From the NCBI GenBank assembly GCA_041397625.1, contig JAWKWH010000004.1, positions 310,001-374,000 of the forward strand: 64,000 nucleotides of DNA. Reading direction: 5' to 3'. Source of the DNA: JAWKWH01 sp041397625 (GTDB lineage Bacteria; Pseudomonadota; Alphaproteobacteria; Rhizobiales; Rhizobiaceae). A program made the position numbers and the translations under genes. How positions within the stretch are numbered: position 1 is the first letter of the stretch; every line of letters begins with the position of its first letter. Below are positions 44,001-52,379 of this stretch, piece by piece. The notes under the pieces were generated by a model that worked only from the letters and a program-made list of their open reading frames with translations, was not told the origin of the DNA and did no database searches.

Positions 44001-45827
44001 ACCAGGCTGCTCGCCGCCTTCGATCACCGCGACATCTTCATCGATCCCGACCCCGATCCGGCCGGTTCTTTCGTCGAGCGCCAGCGCCTGTTCGATCTCG
44101 GACGTTCGAGCTGGCAGGACTACGACACATCGAAACTGTCGAAGGGCGGCATGATCGTCTCGCGCGCCACCAAGTCGATCAAACTGTCTCCTGAAGCGGC
44201 CGCCTTGCTCGACTTTTCGGATACATCCGCCTCGCCGCAGCAGATCATGCGCGCCATCCTGCGTTGCAAGGCGGATTTGTTGTGGTTCGGCGGTATCGGC
44301 ACCTATGTGCGCGCCAAATCGGAATCCAACCAGGATGCCGGCGACCGCGCCAACGACGCCATTCGCATCACCGCCGCCGAAGTCGGCGCCAAGGTGATCG
44401 GCGAAGGCGCCAATCTCGGCGTCACCCAGCGTGCGCGCATCGAATACGGCCTTGCCGGCGGACGCTGCAATTCCGACGCCATCGACAATTCCGCCGGCGT
44501 CAATTCCTCCGACGTCGAGGTCAATATCAAGATCGCGCTCGCCGCCGCGATGCGCGGGGACAAGTTGGCCCGGCCGGCGCGCGACAAGCTGCTCGCCCGC
44601 ATGACCGACGACGTCGCCCGGCTGGTGCTGACCAACAATTACCGCCAGACGCTGGCCCTGTCGCTGTCGGAGCGGCGCGGGCTGGCCGACATGGGCCATC
44701 AGGGTCGCTTCATGAAGGCGCTTGAGGAGCGGGGCCTGCTGGACCGCGCCGTCGAGCTTCTGCCCGACGACACCGAGTTCGCCGAGCGCCAGGCGCGTGG
44801 CGAAGCCTTGAGCCGCGCGGAACTCGGCGTGCTGCTGGCCTATGCCAAGATCGTCCTGTTCGACGAGCTGGTCGCGAGCGACCTGCCCGACGATCCGCAT
44901 TTCGCCGGCGATCTGAGCGGGTACTTCCCCGACCAGATGGCGAAAAAATTTGCCGACGAGATTTCCCACCACCGGCTGCGCCGCGAGATCGTCGCAACAT
45001 TGCTCGCCAACGATGCGATCAACCGAGGCGGTCCGGCTTTTATTAGCCGGCTGCAAGATCTGAGCGGCCGTTCGTCAGCGGATATCCTCTCGGCCTTCGT
45101 GCTTGTGCGCGACGGATTTGAACTGGGCCGGCTTTACGCCGATATCGATGCGCTCGACAACAAGGTGCCCGGCGCGACCCAGCTCGAATTCTATGCCGAG
45201 GCCGGCCGCATCGTCCACGGCGCCACCGGCTGGTTCCTGCGCCAGGCCGAAGACGGCCGGCCGCTCGGCGAGAAGGTGGAGTCGATTCGTCGGGCGCGCG
45301 GTGAACTGGAACCGAAACTTGCAGCGATGATGCCGGATTTCATGTCGGAGACATTGCTTGCCCGCCAGGCAGGTTGCGAGGCCGCCGGCGCACCGACCGA
45401 CCTTGCCAGACGGCTTGCCCTGCTTGGCAGTTCCGATGTCATTCCCGATGCCGTTATCGTGGCCGAACGTGCCGATACCGGCCTCACGACGGCCGCCCAG
45501 GCCTATTTCGGCGTCACCGAGCATTTCCGCATCAGCCGCATCGCCGAGGCCGCCCGTTCCATCGCGGTTACCGACTACTATGACGGACTGGCGCTGGCCC
45601 GCGCCAACGAAATGATCGCCTCGGCGCGCCGTCGCATCGCGGTCGAGGCGCTCAAGGCCGCCGGCAAGGCCGCCGACCCGGTCGGCCATTGGCTTGAGAA
45701 CGGCGGTTCGGGCGCGGCGCGCGCCGGCGAGCGCATGCGCGAACTGATCGATGGCGGCGACATCACCCTGTCGCGGCTGACCGTCGCCGCCGGCCTCATG
45801 AACGATCTGGCAGGGCAGGACGTCTAA
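41052..45827 (+). CDS. NAD-specific glutamate dehydrogenase, GDH-180 type
   Basis: A very large (1591-residue) NAD-dependent glutamate dehydrogenase of the kind found in alpha- and gammaproteobacteria and Actinobacteria; it oxidatively deaminates glutamate to 2-oxoglutarate. A long N-terminal regulatory region with ACT-like parts (VVVVDNDTNVRCDG, VNDNMPFLFDSI) precedes the catalytic core, which shows FGPVARGGLRWSDRAQDYRTEI, the substrate-lysine stretch VPVGAKGGFFPKRLP, and the nucleotide-binding GVGDMSGDVFGNGML. A GGGAG ribosome site precedes the ATG. Such enzymes act in amino-acid catabolism and feed the TCA cycle encoded at 1-11.7 and 29-33 kb. The MFS carrier starts 14 bp downstream, so co-transcription is likely. 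Confidence 0.95.
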   Translation: MANRGRNGSAKGAKTQLEHFSELLFNRAPEEDVSRYDRKSLALTAEHAFRATKQHRKNKSVVVVDNDTNVRCDGRPVTIITVVNDNMPFLFDSIIGAITAEMGEPSLVLHPVIEVVHGRAGITEFTGKATPGVKREGFDSISVMHVHTAAMPAENSRQIADALEEILKQVRATVNDWRPMLARLERMITDYRYNPPPLKSETLEEAVAFLEWLRDDNFTFLGMREYRYTGSGSTGKLKHTDKPSLGILSDPDVRILRKGDEALSTTPEIRAFMDGPEPLLVTKANTKSKVHRQIYMDYIGVKIFNNRGKLSGELRIVGLFTSTAYTRSVMNIPYLRSKAKAVITSLGHDPAGHLGKALINVLESYPRDELFQIDLPKLTKNAEAILALSERPRVRALIRADQFDRFVSAIVYVPRDRYNSRNRERIGDYLKQIFQGRLSAYYPAFPEGGLARVHFIIGRNAGQTPFVPQAEIERNIRAIIRNWDDALAQAAADAGADRSLVHVALQFPADYRESFPAEEALGDAERIRTVSADMPIAIDFYRATDQADTGAALKIYHFGTPVSLSRRVPLLENMGFKVISERTFDIAGNGDTPVFLHAMQLVSADGRPIELSDDGALFDELFLSVWNGENDNDGYNALAHAAGLRAGEITILRAYGRYLQQAGIPQSQEFIADVLSRYPEISRNLHALFCARFDPGRQKQADSECEKLRASITEALESVPSLDEDTILRRFLNLVNATLRTNHFAPPATDLPRSLAFKLEPRRIDGLPEPRPWREIFVYGAEVEGVHLRFGPVARGGLRWSDRAQDYRTEILGLAKAQQVKNAVIVPVGAKGGFFPKRLPAGGSRDEVFQAGRQAYMNFIASLLSVTDNLDGARVKAPAGVVRRDGDDPYFVVAADKGTATFSDTANGISQAHGFWLDDAFASGGSAGYDHKKMGITARGAWEAVKRHFREMDRDIQNEDFTAVGVGDMSGDVFGNGMLLSRHTRLLAAFDHRDIFIDPDPDPAGSFVERQRLFDLGRSSWQDYDTSKLSKGGMIVSRATKSIKLSPEAAALLDFSDTSASPQQIMRAILRCKADLLWFGGIGTYVRAKSESNQDAGDRANDAIRITAAEVGAKVIGEGANLGVTQRARIEYGLAGGRCNSDAIDNSAGVNSSDVEVNIKIALAAAMRGDKLARPARDKLLARMTDDVARLVLTNNYRQTLALSLSERRGLADMGHQGRFMKALEERGLLDRAVELLPDDTEFAERQARGEALSRAELGVLLAYAKIVLFDELVASDLPDDPHFAGDLSGYFPDQMAKKFADEISHHRLRREIVATLLANDAINRGGPAFISRLQDLSGRSSADILSAFVLVRDGFELGRLYADIDALDNKVPGATQLEFYAEAGRIVHGATGWFLRQAEDGRPLGEKVESIRRARGELEPKLAAMMPDFMSETLLARQAGCEAAGAPTDLARRLALLGSSDVIPDAVIVAERADTGLTTAAQAYFGVTEHFRISRIAEAARSIAVTDYYDGLALARANEMIASARRRIAVEALKAAGKAADPVGHWLENGGSGAARAGERMRELIDGGDITLSRLTVAAGLMNDLAGQDV

Positions 45828-45841
45828 GCGGAGGGCGGGCA

Positions 45842-47254
45842 ATGAGCGATGCGGTGGTCACCGAAACAGCGCCGCGAGCAAACCGCCGCGGTATCTGGGG
45901 TTGGATGTTCTTCGACTGGGCAGCCCAGCCTTTTCACACGCTGATCATCACCTTCGTCTTTGCGCCCTATTTCGCCTCCGCCGTCGCCGCCAACAGCGCC
46001 GAGGGGCAGGAATACTGGGGTTATGCCACCGGGTTCGGCGGACTGGTGATTGCACTGATGGCACCCGTGCTGGGCGCCATCGCCGACGCCACCGGTCCGC
46101 GCAAGCCGTGGATCGCCATGTTCTCGGTCGTCGGCGTCATCGGCTGCTTCATGCTGTGGTGGGCGGTGCCGGGCATGCACAGCTACGCCCTGCCGATATT
46201 CGCGGTCATCCTGGCGTTGATCGGCATGGAGTTCGCCGCCGTCTTCAACAACGCCATGATGCCGGATCTGGTGCCGCGTTCCGAGCTCGGCCGGCTCTCC
46301 GGTTCCGCCTGGGGTCTCGGCTATGTCGGCGGCCTGATCAGCCTGGTCATCGTGCTCGGTCTGCTGGCCGGTCAGCCCGGCAGCGGCAAGACCCTGCTCG
46401 GGCTCGATCCGCTGTTCGGCCTCGACGTGGCGGCAAGAGAGGGCGACCGCGCGTCCGGACCGTTCACCGCCGTCTGGTACCTGATCTTCATCATTCCGCT
46501 TTTCCTGTTCACACCCGACGCGCCGCGGCGAAAGGCGGTCAAGGGCGCCGTGGTTAACGGCCTGAAGTCGCTGGTCGCCACGCTTAGCCGGCTACCCGGA
46601 CAACGCAGCTATTTCAGCTTCCTGCTCGCCAGCATGTTCTACCGCGACGCGCTCAACGCGCTTTACAGCTTCGGTGGCATCTATGCCGCCGGCGTGCTCG
46701 GATGGAGTATCACCCAGATCGGTATTTTCGGCATTCTCGCCAACATCACCGGCGCCTTCGGCGCCTGGATCGGCGGTCGCATCGATCAGCGCTTCGGTCC
46801 CAAGCTGGTCGTCGGCGGCTCGATCCTTCTTCTGACCCTGTGCTGCATTCTTGTGATCTCCACCACCAAGACCGAGATCCTGTTCGTTTCCGTCGCCGGC
46901 GGCGAGGGATCGAACCTGCCCGATATCGTCTTCTACTGTGCCGGCGCGATGATCGGCGCCGCCGGCGGAGCGGTGCAGGCGGCATCGCGCACGCTGCTGG
47001 TCGACCAGGTCGAGCGCGACCGGGTCGGCGAGGCCTTCGGCCTCTACGCCCTGTCGGGCAAGGCGACCACCTTCATCGGGCCTCTGGCGATTGCGCTGAC
47101 GACGGCCTATTTCGCCCGCGAGGCGCTCGGCTTCTCGCCCGAGGACGCACAGCGCCTCGGCGTCACGCCGGTGATCGCCCTGTTCATGATCGGGCTGTTC
47201 ATGCTGCCACTGATCCGTAGCCGCCACCATGCGCCGCAGGCGGCCGGCGCGTAA
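45842..47254 (+). CDS. MFS transporter, UMF1/Atg22-like family
   Basis: A 470-residue membrane protein with about 12 hydrophobic helices. It starts with the WGWMFFDWAAQPFHTLIITFVF pattern that marks the UMF1 (Atg22-related) subset of major facilitator proteins, with ADATGPRKPWI in the loop after helix 3 or so and AASRTLLVDQ in the second half. Family members are thought to export amino acids or small solutes. The ribosome site GGAGGG is 8 nt before the ATG. It lies directly after gdh, so a role in amino-acid movement is plausible but not shown. Convergent with ppa, 10 bp between stops. Confidence 0.88.
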   Translation: MSDAVVTETAPRANRRGIWGWMFFDWAAQPFHTLIITFVFAPYFASAVAANSAEGQEYWGYATGFGGLVIALMAPVLGAIADATGPRKPWIAMFSVVGVIGCFMLWWAVPGMHSYALPIFAVILALIGMEFAAVFNNAMMPDLVPRSELGRLSGSAWGLGYVGGLISLVIVLGLLAGQPGSGKTLLGLDPLFGLDVAAREGDRASGPFTAVWYLIFIIPLFLFTPDAPRRKAVKGAVVNGLKSLVATLSRLPGQRSYFSFLLASMFYRDALNALYSFGGIYAAGVLGWSITQIGIFGILANITGAFGAWIGGRIDQRFGPKLVVGGSILLLTLCCILVISTTKTEILFVSVAGGEGSNLPDIVFYCAGAMIGAAGGAVQAASRTLLVDQVERDRVGEAFGLYALSGKATTFIGPLAIALTTAYFAREALGFSPEDAQRLGVTPVIALFMIGLFMLPLIRSRHHAPQAAGA

Positions 47255-47264
47255 CCGCCGGACG

Positions 47265-47792
47265 TCAGCCCCTGGCCCGTTCGATCGCCTCGACGATCAT
47301 GCGACGCGCCTCGCCGGCATCGAGCCAGTCGCCGATCTTCACCCACTTGCCGGGTTCCAGATCCTTGTAGTGCTCGAAGAAATGCTGGATTTGCTTCAGC
47401 GTGATCGCCGGCAGGTCGGAGAAATTGTGGACGTCCTGGTAGCGCTGGGTCAGGTGTGGCGACGGCACCGCGAGAATCTTCTCGTCCTGACCGGAATTGT
47501 CCTCCATGACCAGCACGCCGACCGGCCGGACATTGATGACACAGCCGGGCGCCAGCTGCCGGGTGTTGACCACCAGCACGTCGATCGGATCGCCGTCGTC
47601 GGACAGCGTGTGCGGCACGAAACCGTAATTGCCGGGATAGGTCATCGGCGTGTAGAGGAAACGATCGACGACCAGCGTTCCCGCTTCCTTGTCGAGCTCG
47701 TATTTGATCGGCTGGCCGCCGACCGGCACCTCGATGATGACGTTGACGTCCTCGGGCGGCTTGTTGCCGATGGCTATGGCGTCGATGCGCAT
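47265..47792 (-). CDS. ppa: Inorganic pyrophosphatase, family I
   Basis: Hydrolyses pyrophosphate and drives many biosynthetic reactions; 175 residues, the E. coli-type length. Conserved blocks: VNVIIEVPVGGQPIKYELDK, RFLYTPMTYPGNYGFVPHT, and the metal-binding DDGDPIDVLVV signature; GQDEKILAV and the downstream HFFEHYKDLEPGKWVK follow. The ATG at 47792 is the family-typical start (MRIDAIAIGNKPPEDV); upstream in-frame codons are not conserved. Cytoplasmic. Confidence 0.97.
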   Translation of the reverse strand: MRIDAIAIGNKPPEDVNVIIEVPVGGQPIKYELDKEAGTLVVDRFLYTPMTYPGNYGFVPHTLSDDGDPIDVLVVNTRQLAPGCVINVRPVGVLVMEDNSGQDEKILAVPSPHLTQRYQDVHNFSDLPAITLKQIQHFFEHYKDLEPGKWVKIGDWLDAGEARRMIVEAIERARG

Positions 47793-47899
47793 GGTCTCAT
47801 CACTCCGGACAAAAGTACGTTGACAGCCGATACGATTTTGGGTGTTGCATGGCAACATCAGCTTTCGCAGGGGGTGGGACGCATGCCCCCGGACAAAAC

Positions 47900-48406
47900 T
47901 CAGCTCCAGGTAAAAGCGATCTTGCGCAGCGCCTTGCTGTCAAAGACCTCGATGCCTTCCGCCGTGTCGAAGCCGCCGGCGCCTTCGTAGAACGACATCG
48001 CGACCTCGTTGTCCTCGAGCGCCCACACCACGAGGCCCTTCAGTCCGTGTTCGGCAAGCTTGCGTCGCGCCGACCGGAACAGCCGGGTACCGAGCCCGAC
48101 ACCCTGATATTCCGGCAGGATGTAAAGCTCGTAGATCTCGCCCTGCTGCGGCAGTTCGCGGGCGCGGTTGCGGCCGAGCGTCGCATAGCCGACGATCCGG
48201 CCGCCCATCTCCACCACCAGCACGGTCGCCACCCGGCGGATCGCCCTGGCCCACCAGTTGGTGCCACGGCGCGCAATCATCGTCGACAGCGCCTTGTGCG
48301 GGATGATTCCGGCATAGGCGCAATGCCATGACTGGTGATGCACATCGGCTATCGCCTGCGCGTCGCCCGGCCCGGCCGGCCTGATGTCGATCGTCATCGT
48401 GGTCAT
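47900..48406 (-). CDS. GNAT-family N-acetyltransferase
   Basis: A 168-residue acetyltransferase. It has the GNAT fold features: IRPAGPGDAQAIADVHHQSW at the start, YELYILPEYQGVGLGTRLF with the acetyl-CoA loop (QGVGLG), and ALEDNEVAMSFYEGAGGFD, the N-x-x-A-x-x-F-Y-E motif near the end. Substrate unknown. Divergent from nothing close; on the same strand as ppa with 107 bp between and no shared regulation evident. Confidence 0.85.
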   Translation of the reverse strand: MTTMTIDIRPAGPGDAQAIADVHHQSWHCAYAGIIPHKALSTMIARRGTNWWARAIRRVATVLVVEMGGRIVGYATLGRNRARELPQQGEIYELYILPEYQGVGLGTRLFRSARRKLAEHGLKGLVVWALEDNEVAMSFYEGAGGFDTAEGIEVFDSKALRKIAFTWS

Positions 48407-48485
48407 GGTTCGTTAACCTTATCCGCCCCCGCACGGACATGGCAAGCAGATAGCGAGAGGCCGGCCGGAATACGGTGGATGCGAA

Positions 48486-49127
48486 TCAGATCTCGACCAG
48501 ATGATCGCCGAGCTCGTTGCGATCGTCGGCGCCGACGGGAAAATGATGCGCAAGTTCGGCGCCCACCGCCTCGATCGCGGCAACGAAGCCGTCGGCAAGC
48601 CGGTCTTCGGCCGCCCTGGCGGTCAGATCGGCAATGACGGTGTTCCAGCTCTCTTGCGCCACCTTGGCATCGATACCGCTGTCGGCAACGATCTCGGCAT
48701 ATTGTTCCGCTAGCGAAACAAAAATTAGCACGCCGGTCCGGCCGCTCGTCGCGTGGATGTTGTGGCTGAGGAACTGCGCCACCGCATTGGCCGAGGCGCG
48801 GCGGTAGCGCAGGCTGCGCGGCACCAGGAGGATGCGCAGGCCGGGCACGAACTTCAACAGTGCAAGCGCGGTCAGCAGCGCCGCCAGCGCGGCGGTCGGA
48901 AACAGCACCGCCGGCACAGTCCGCCAGCCGGTATCGACCGCCAGGGCGGTGATCACCGCGGCCACCGCGATCGTCAGCGCAGCGAAGAAGGCGGACGGAT
49001 AGAAATAGTCGTCGCTCTGCCGCGCCACCACGCAATAGATCTCGCCGCTGGTTGCCTTTTCTGCCTGCCTGACCGCCTCGGCGATCCGGGCATGGTCCTC
49101 GCTGCTCAAGACGGTTTTCCGCGCCAT
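48486..49127 (-). CDS. TPM-domain membrane protein
   Basis: A 213-residue protein. Its N-terminal part (AEKATSGEIYCVVARQSDDY) and later sequence (SGRTGVLIFVSLAEQYAEIVADSGI) form a TPM (YgcG/phosphatase-like) domain, split by two hydrophobic helices at about 45-95. TPM proteins are envelope proteins of uncertain function. The ATG at 49127 is preferred to a GTG one codon before; GGGAGCGG sits just upstream. Its start is 12 bp after the next TPM gene's stop, so it belongs to the lemA-TPM-TPM unit. Confidence 0.8.
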   Translation of the reverse strand: MARKTVLSSEDHARIAEAVRQAEKATSGEIYCVVARQSDDYFYPSAFFAALTIAVAAVITALAVDTGWRTVPAVLFPTAALAALLTALALLKFVPGLRILLVPRSLRYRRASANAVAQFLSHNIHATSGRTGVLIFVSLAEQYAEIVADSGIDAKVAQESWNTVIADLTARAAEDRLADGFVAAIEAVGAELAHHFPVGADDRNELGDHLVEI

Positions 49128-49139
49128 CACCCGCTCCCG

Positions 49140-49967
49140 TTACCAACCGCCCGAGGCGCCGCCGCCACCGGACGATCCTCCACCGCCGGAAAAGCCGCCG
49201 CCACCGCCCGAAGACCAGCCGCTGCTCGACCCGGACGAGCGCCCAGACGAGCCACCACCGCCGACCGTCACGTCGATGCCGAGCCAGCGGTAACGGCCGG
49301 GGCCAAGCTTCCTGCCGAAGATCGGCGCCAGGATGGCAAAGCCGAAGATCGACACGAACAGCGATATCCACAGCGCGATGAAGATGCCGGGAATGTAGCT
49401 GGTCCAGCTTTGGCTGTCGTCGCGCTTGCGGGCCCGTTCCTCAAGCTCGGCGCCATCGCCCGTCAACACGGTCAGGATGTCGTCGACGCCCGCCGAAATG
49501 CCGCCGGCGAAATTGCCGGCGCGGAAGGCCGGCACAATCGTGTTGTCGATGATCAGTTTCGAATGCAGGTCGGTCAGCGTGCCTTCCAGCCCGTAGCCGA
49601 CCTCGATGCGGATCTTGCGGTCGTCGCGCGCCACCAACAGCAGCACGCCATTGTTCTGCTGCGCCTGGCCGAGGCCCCAGGCCCGGAACAGGCGGTTGGC
49701 ATAGTCCTCCAGCACCTCGCCCTCCAGGCCGGGAATCGTCGCCACCACCACCTGGTCAGAGGATTTCTCCTCATGCGCCTTGAGCTTGGCCTCGATCGCC
49801 GATCTGGTGGCTGGGTCGATCAGCCCGGCATTGTCGACGACCCTGCCGGTCAGCGCCGGAAGCGAGGCGGCGGCGGCGCTTGCGACGAAGACGAGCGCCA
49901 GTATCGCCGCAGCGGTCAGGCCGCGGAGCGGCCACGCGGCCGCGCTTCCAACCGAACGCGCGCTCAT
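49140..49967 (-). CDS. TPM-domain protein with Gly/Ser-rich C-terminal tail (YgcG-like)
   Basis: A 275-residue protein. Signal peptide (to about residue 34, SAAAASLPALTG), TPM domain (GRVVDNAGLIDPATRSAIEAKL, SSDQVVVATIPGL, NNGVLLLVARDDRKIRIEVGYGLEG), one transmembrane helix at about 190-215, then a striking Gly/Ser tail (repeated SSGG units, ending SGGW), which is typical of this family. It is the central gene of the unit: lemA ends 17 bp upstream and the second TPM gene follows. Likely an envelope protein; function unproven. The ATG at 49967 starts the signal peptide. Confidence 0.87.
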   Translation of the reverse strand: MSARSVGSAAAWPLRGLTAAAILALVFVASAAAASLPALTGRVVDNAGLIDPATRSAIEAKLKAHEEKSSDQVVVATIPGLEGEVLEDYANRLFRAWGLGQAQQNNGVLLLVARDDRKIRIEVGYGLEGTLTDLHSKLIIDNTIVPAFRAGNFAGGISAGVDDILTVLTGDGAELEERARKRDDSQSWTSYIPGIFIALWISLFVSIFGFAILAPIFGRKLGPGRYRWLGIDVTVGGGGSSGRSSGSSSGWSSGGGGGFSGGGGSSGGGGASGGW

Positions 49968-49984
49968 CCTGCCGCCCTGTCGCC

Positions 49985-50617
49985 TCAGCCCTTGGTGTCG
50001 AAGTCCACCTTGGGCGCGTTCATGTCGCCGTCGTCGATGGAGAAGTTCTGGAACGGCTCGTTGTCGGTGAACCACAGCTTCGCCCAGAGCATCGTCGGCA
50101 GCGTCTTCAGCGAGGTGTTATAGACGCGCACCGCCTCGATATAGTCGCGCCTCGCCACGGCGATGCGGTTTTCCGTGCCCTCAAGCTGCGCCTGCAGCGC
50201 CAGGAAGTTCTGGTTGGCCTTCAGGTCCGGATAGTTCTCCACCACCGCCAGCAGCCGCGACAGCGCACCCGACAGGCCGGCCTGGCCCTCCTGGAACGCC
50301 TTGAACGCTTCGGGATCGGCAAGGTCGTCGACCGAGATCTGCACCCGCGTTGCTTTGGAGCGCGCCTCGACCACCGCTTCAAGCGTCTCGCGCTCGTGGG
50401 CGGCATAGGCCTTCACCGTCTCCACCAGGTTGGGAATGAGGTCGGCGCGGCGCTGATACTGGTTGAGCACCTGGCTCCAGGCCGCCTTGGCCTGCTCCTC
50501 ATATGTGGGAATGGTGTTGAAGCCGCAGGCCGACAGCAGCGGCGCGATGACCAGCAGCAGCGCGAACGCCTTCAAGGGCGCTAAAATGGCTTGGCGTCGG
50601 GGCAATGTCACATTCAT
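49985..50617 (-). CDS. lemA: LemA-family lipoprotein
   Basis: A 210-residue LemA protein. The lipobox LLSAC puts the lipidated cysteine at residue 31 (other LemA proteins often have a plain N-terminal helix). The conserved core is YEEQAKAAWSQVLNQYQRRADLIPNLVETVKAY, EARSKAT and LLAVVENYPDLKANQNFLALQ, followed by ENRIAVARRDYIEAVRVYN. LemA is widely found beside TPM genes, as here, but its role is unclear. First gene of the lemA-TPM-TPM unit. Confidence 0.92.
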   Translation of the reverse strand: MNVTLPRRQAILAPLKAFALLLVIAPLLSACGFNTIPTYEEQAKAAWSQVLNQYQRRADLIPNLVETVKAYAAHERETLEAVVEARSKATRVQISVDDLADPEAFKAFQEGQAGLSGALSRLLAVVENYPDLKANQNFLALQAQLEGTENRIAVARRDYIEAVRVYNTSLKTLPTMLWAKLWFTDNEPFQNFSIDDGDMNAPKVDFDTKG

Positions 50618-50727
50618 CGTCGTTTCCTCGAGAATCAGGCAAGGTGCTATTTTCGCCGAGACTAGAGGAGTTGACGCGCCGATTGAAGTCGTGCGTTGTC
50701 ACGCTCTGATTCCACCCGAAACGGACG

Positions 50728-51588
50728 ATGGCGATGGCCGCAGCGAAAACGTCGACGAAACCCGCCGTCATCGCCATTTCCAGCCATGTGGCGCGTGGCT
50801 CGGTGGGCAATCGCGCCGGTGTCTTCGCGCTGGAAGCGCTGGGCTATCCGGCGTGGTCGGTACCGACCGTGCTGCTGCCCTGGCATCCAGGCCACGGCCC
50901 GTCGACGCGGATCGTGCCCGACGACGACGCGTTCGCCGCCTTTCTTGCCGATCTCGCAACCGCGCCATGGCTGGGCGAGGTCGGAGGCATTCTGACCGGT
51001 TATCTCGGCAGCCCCGCCCAGGCCGCGGCGATCGCCCGGCTGATCACGACCGTAAAAGGGGCCAACCCGGGCGTTGTCTATGTCTGCGATCCGGTGATCG
51101 GCGACAATGGCGGCCTCTATGTGCCCGCAGGCACCGCATCGGCCATCCGCGACGTGCTGCTGCCGCTTGCCGACATCGCCACGCCCAACAGTTTCGAGCT
51201 CGGCTGGCTCTCCGGAGACAGCCAGCCGAGCCTGGTCGAGCAGGCGAGAAGCCTGAACGTCGCCAAGGTTCTGGTGACCTCCGCCTTCAAGGGCGATGAA
51301 ACCGGCAACCTGCTGGTTTGCGAGGCGGCGCCGCTTGCCATACGCCACCCATCGGTCAGCCGTCCGCCTAACGGGCTTGGCGACCTGACGTCGGCGCTTT
51401 TTCTCGCCCACAAGCTGGCAGGCGCCAGCGACGGCGCGGCGTTGCGAGCGGTCACCAGCTCGGTTTTCGCGCTCATGCGGCGCAGTGTCGAACGCGGCGC
51501 AGATGAGCTGACGCTCGAGACCGATGCCGACTGCCTGACCGCGCCGCCGCTCGACCTGGCGCTCAATTCGGCAATCTCGGACGATTGA
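50728..51588 (+). CDS. pdxY: Pyridoxal kinase-like protein (PdxY)
   Basis: Ribokinase-fold kinase that phosphorylates pyridoxal in vitamin B6 salvage; 286 residues. It starts with the conserved AISSHVARGSVGNRAG (substrate-binding), and has CDPVIGDNGGLYV, ATPNSFELGWLSG and the anion-hole/catalytic motif NGLGDLTSALFL in the C-terminal third (usually GTGD; here GLGD with the catalytic Asp retained). Two ATGs two codons apart are possible starts. Neighbours are not B6 genes. Confidence 0.88.
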   Translation: MAMAAAKTSTKPAVIAISSHVARGSVGNRAGVFALEALGYPAWSVPTVLLPWHPGHGPSTRIVPDDDAFAAFLADLATAPWLGEVGGILTGYLGSPAQAAAIARLITTVKGANPGVVYVCDPVIGDNGGLYVPAGTASAIRDVLLPLADIATPNSFELGWLSGDSQPSLVEQARSLNVAKVLVTSAFKGDETGNLLVCEAAPLAIRHPSVSRPPNGLGDLTSALFLAHKLAGASDGAALRAVTSSVFALMRRSVERGADELTLETDADCLTAPPLDLALNSAISDD

Positions 51589-51659
51589 CCGGTTGACGGA
51601 TCGGCCGCCGCGGTGTTTGTCACATCAACCGCCACAAAGACCGGGGTCGCCGCGAACCC

Positions 51660-52304
51660 ATGAACCATCTTCCGCAGAGCCTTCTTGACGGCTATCGCAA
51701 TTTCATCGCCGGCCGCTATGCGCATGAATCCGACCGCTACCGCACCCTGGCGCGCAGCGGCCAGAAACCGGAGACGATGGTGATCGCCTGCTGCGATTCG
51801 CGCGCCGCTCCCGAAACCATATTCGACACCGGACCGGGCGAACTGTTCGTCATGCGCAACGTCGCCAATCTGGTGCCGCCCTACTCGCCGACCGGCGATT
51901 TCCACGCCACGTCGGCGGCGCTGGAATTCGCCGTCCAGAGCCTGAAGGTCAAACACATCGTGGTGATGGGCCACGGCCGCTGCGGCGGCATTCACGCCGC
52001 CCTCGATCCCGCCGTCGAGCCGCTGTCGCCGGGCGACTTCATCGGCAAGTGGATGAGCCTCGTCGGGCCGGCGGCCGAGGCCGTGACCGGCAACAGCTTG
52101 CTCACCGCCAGCGAGCGCCAGACGGCGCTGGAGCGCATCTCGATCCGCTTCTCCATCGCCAATCTGCGCAGTTTCCCCTGCGTCGATATTCTCGAAAAGA
52201 AGGGCCGCCTGACATTGCATGGCGCATGGTTCGACATTTCGACCGGAGAATTGTGGGCAATGAACGCCAAGACCGGCGATTTCGAGCGCCCGGACGTGGA
52301 TTGA
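51660..52304 (+). CDS. Beta-class carbonic anhydrase
   Basis: Zinc enzyme interconverting CO2 and bicarbonate, 214 residues. Zinc ligands Cys44, His105 and Cys108 lie in VIACCDSRAAPE (with Asp46-Arg48 dyad) and GHGRCGG. The N-terminal LLDGYRNFIAGRY region and the FVMRNVANLVPP block are typical of beta-CA. No accessory tail. It is a single gene, probably supplying bicarbonate for carboxylations. Confidence 0.95.
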   Translation: MNHLPQSLLDGYRNFIAGRYAHESDRYRTLARSGQKPETMVIACCDSRAAPETIFDTGPGELFVMRNVANLVPPYSPTGDFHATSAALEFAVQSLKVKHIVVMGHGRCGGIHAALDPAVEPLSPGDFIGKWMSLVGPAAEAVTGNSLLTASERQTALERISIRFSIANLRSFPCVDILEKKGRLTLHGAWFDISTGELWAMNAKTGDFERPDVD

Positions 52305-52379
52305 CATCGTTCCGCGCCGGGTCATCGCGCCCGCATCACCGGCAACCGCGCTACCGCCAAAAACTCCGGACCGTCTGCC

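Noticed and set aside
42363..45056. A minus-strand open frame of about 897 codons opposite gdh
   Set aside because: Low-complexity Ala/Gly/Arg composition and full overlap with the well-supported NAD-GDH.
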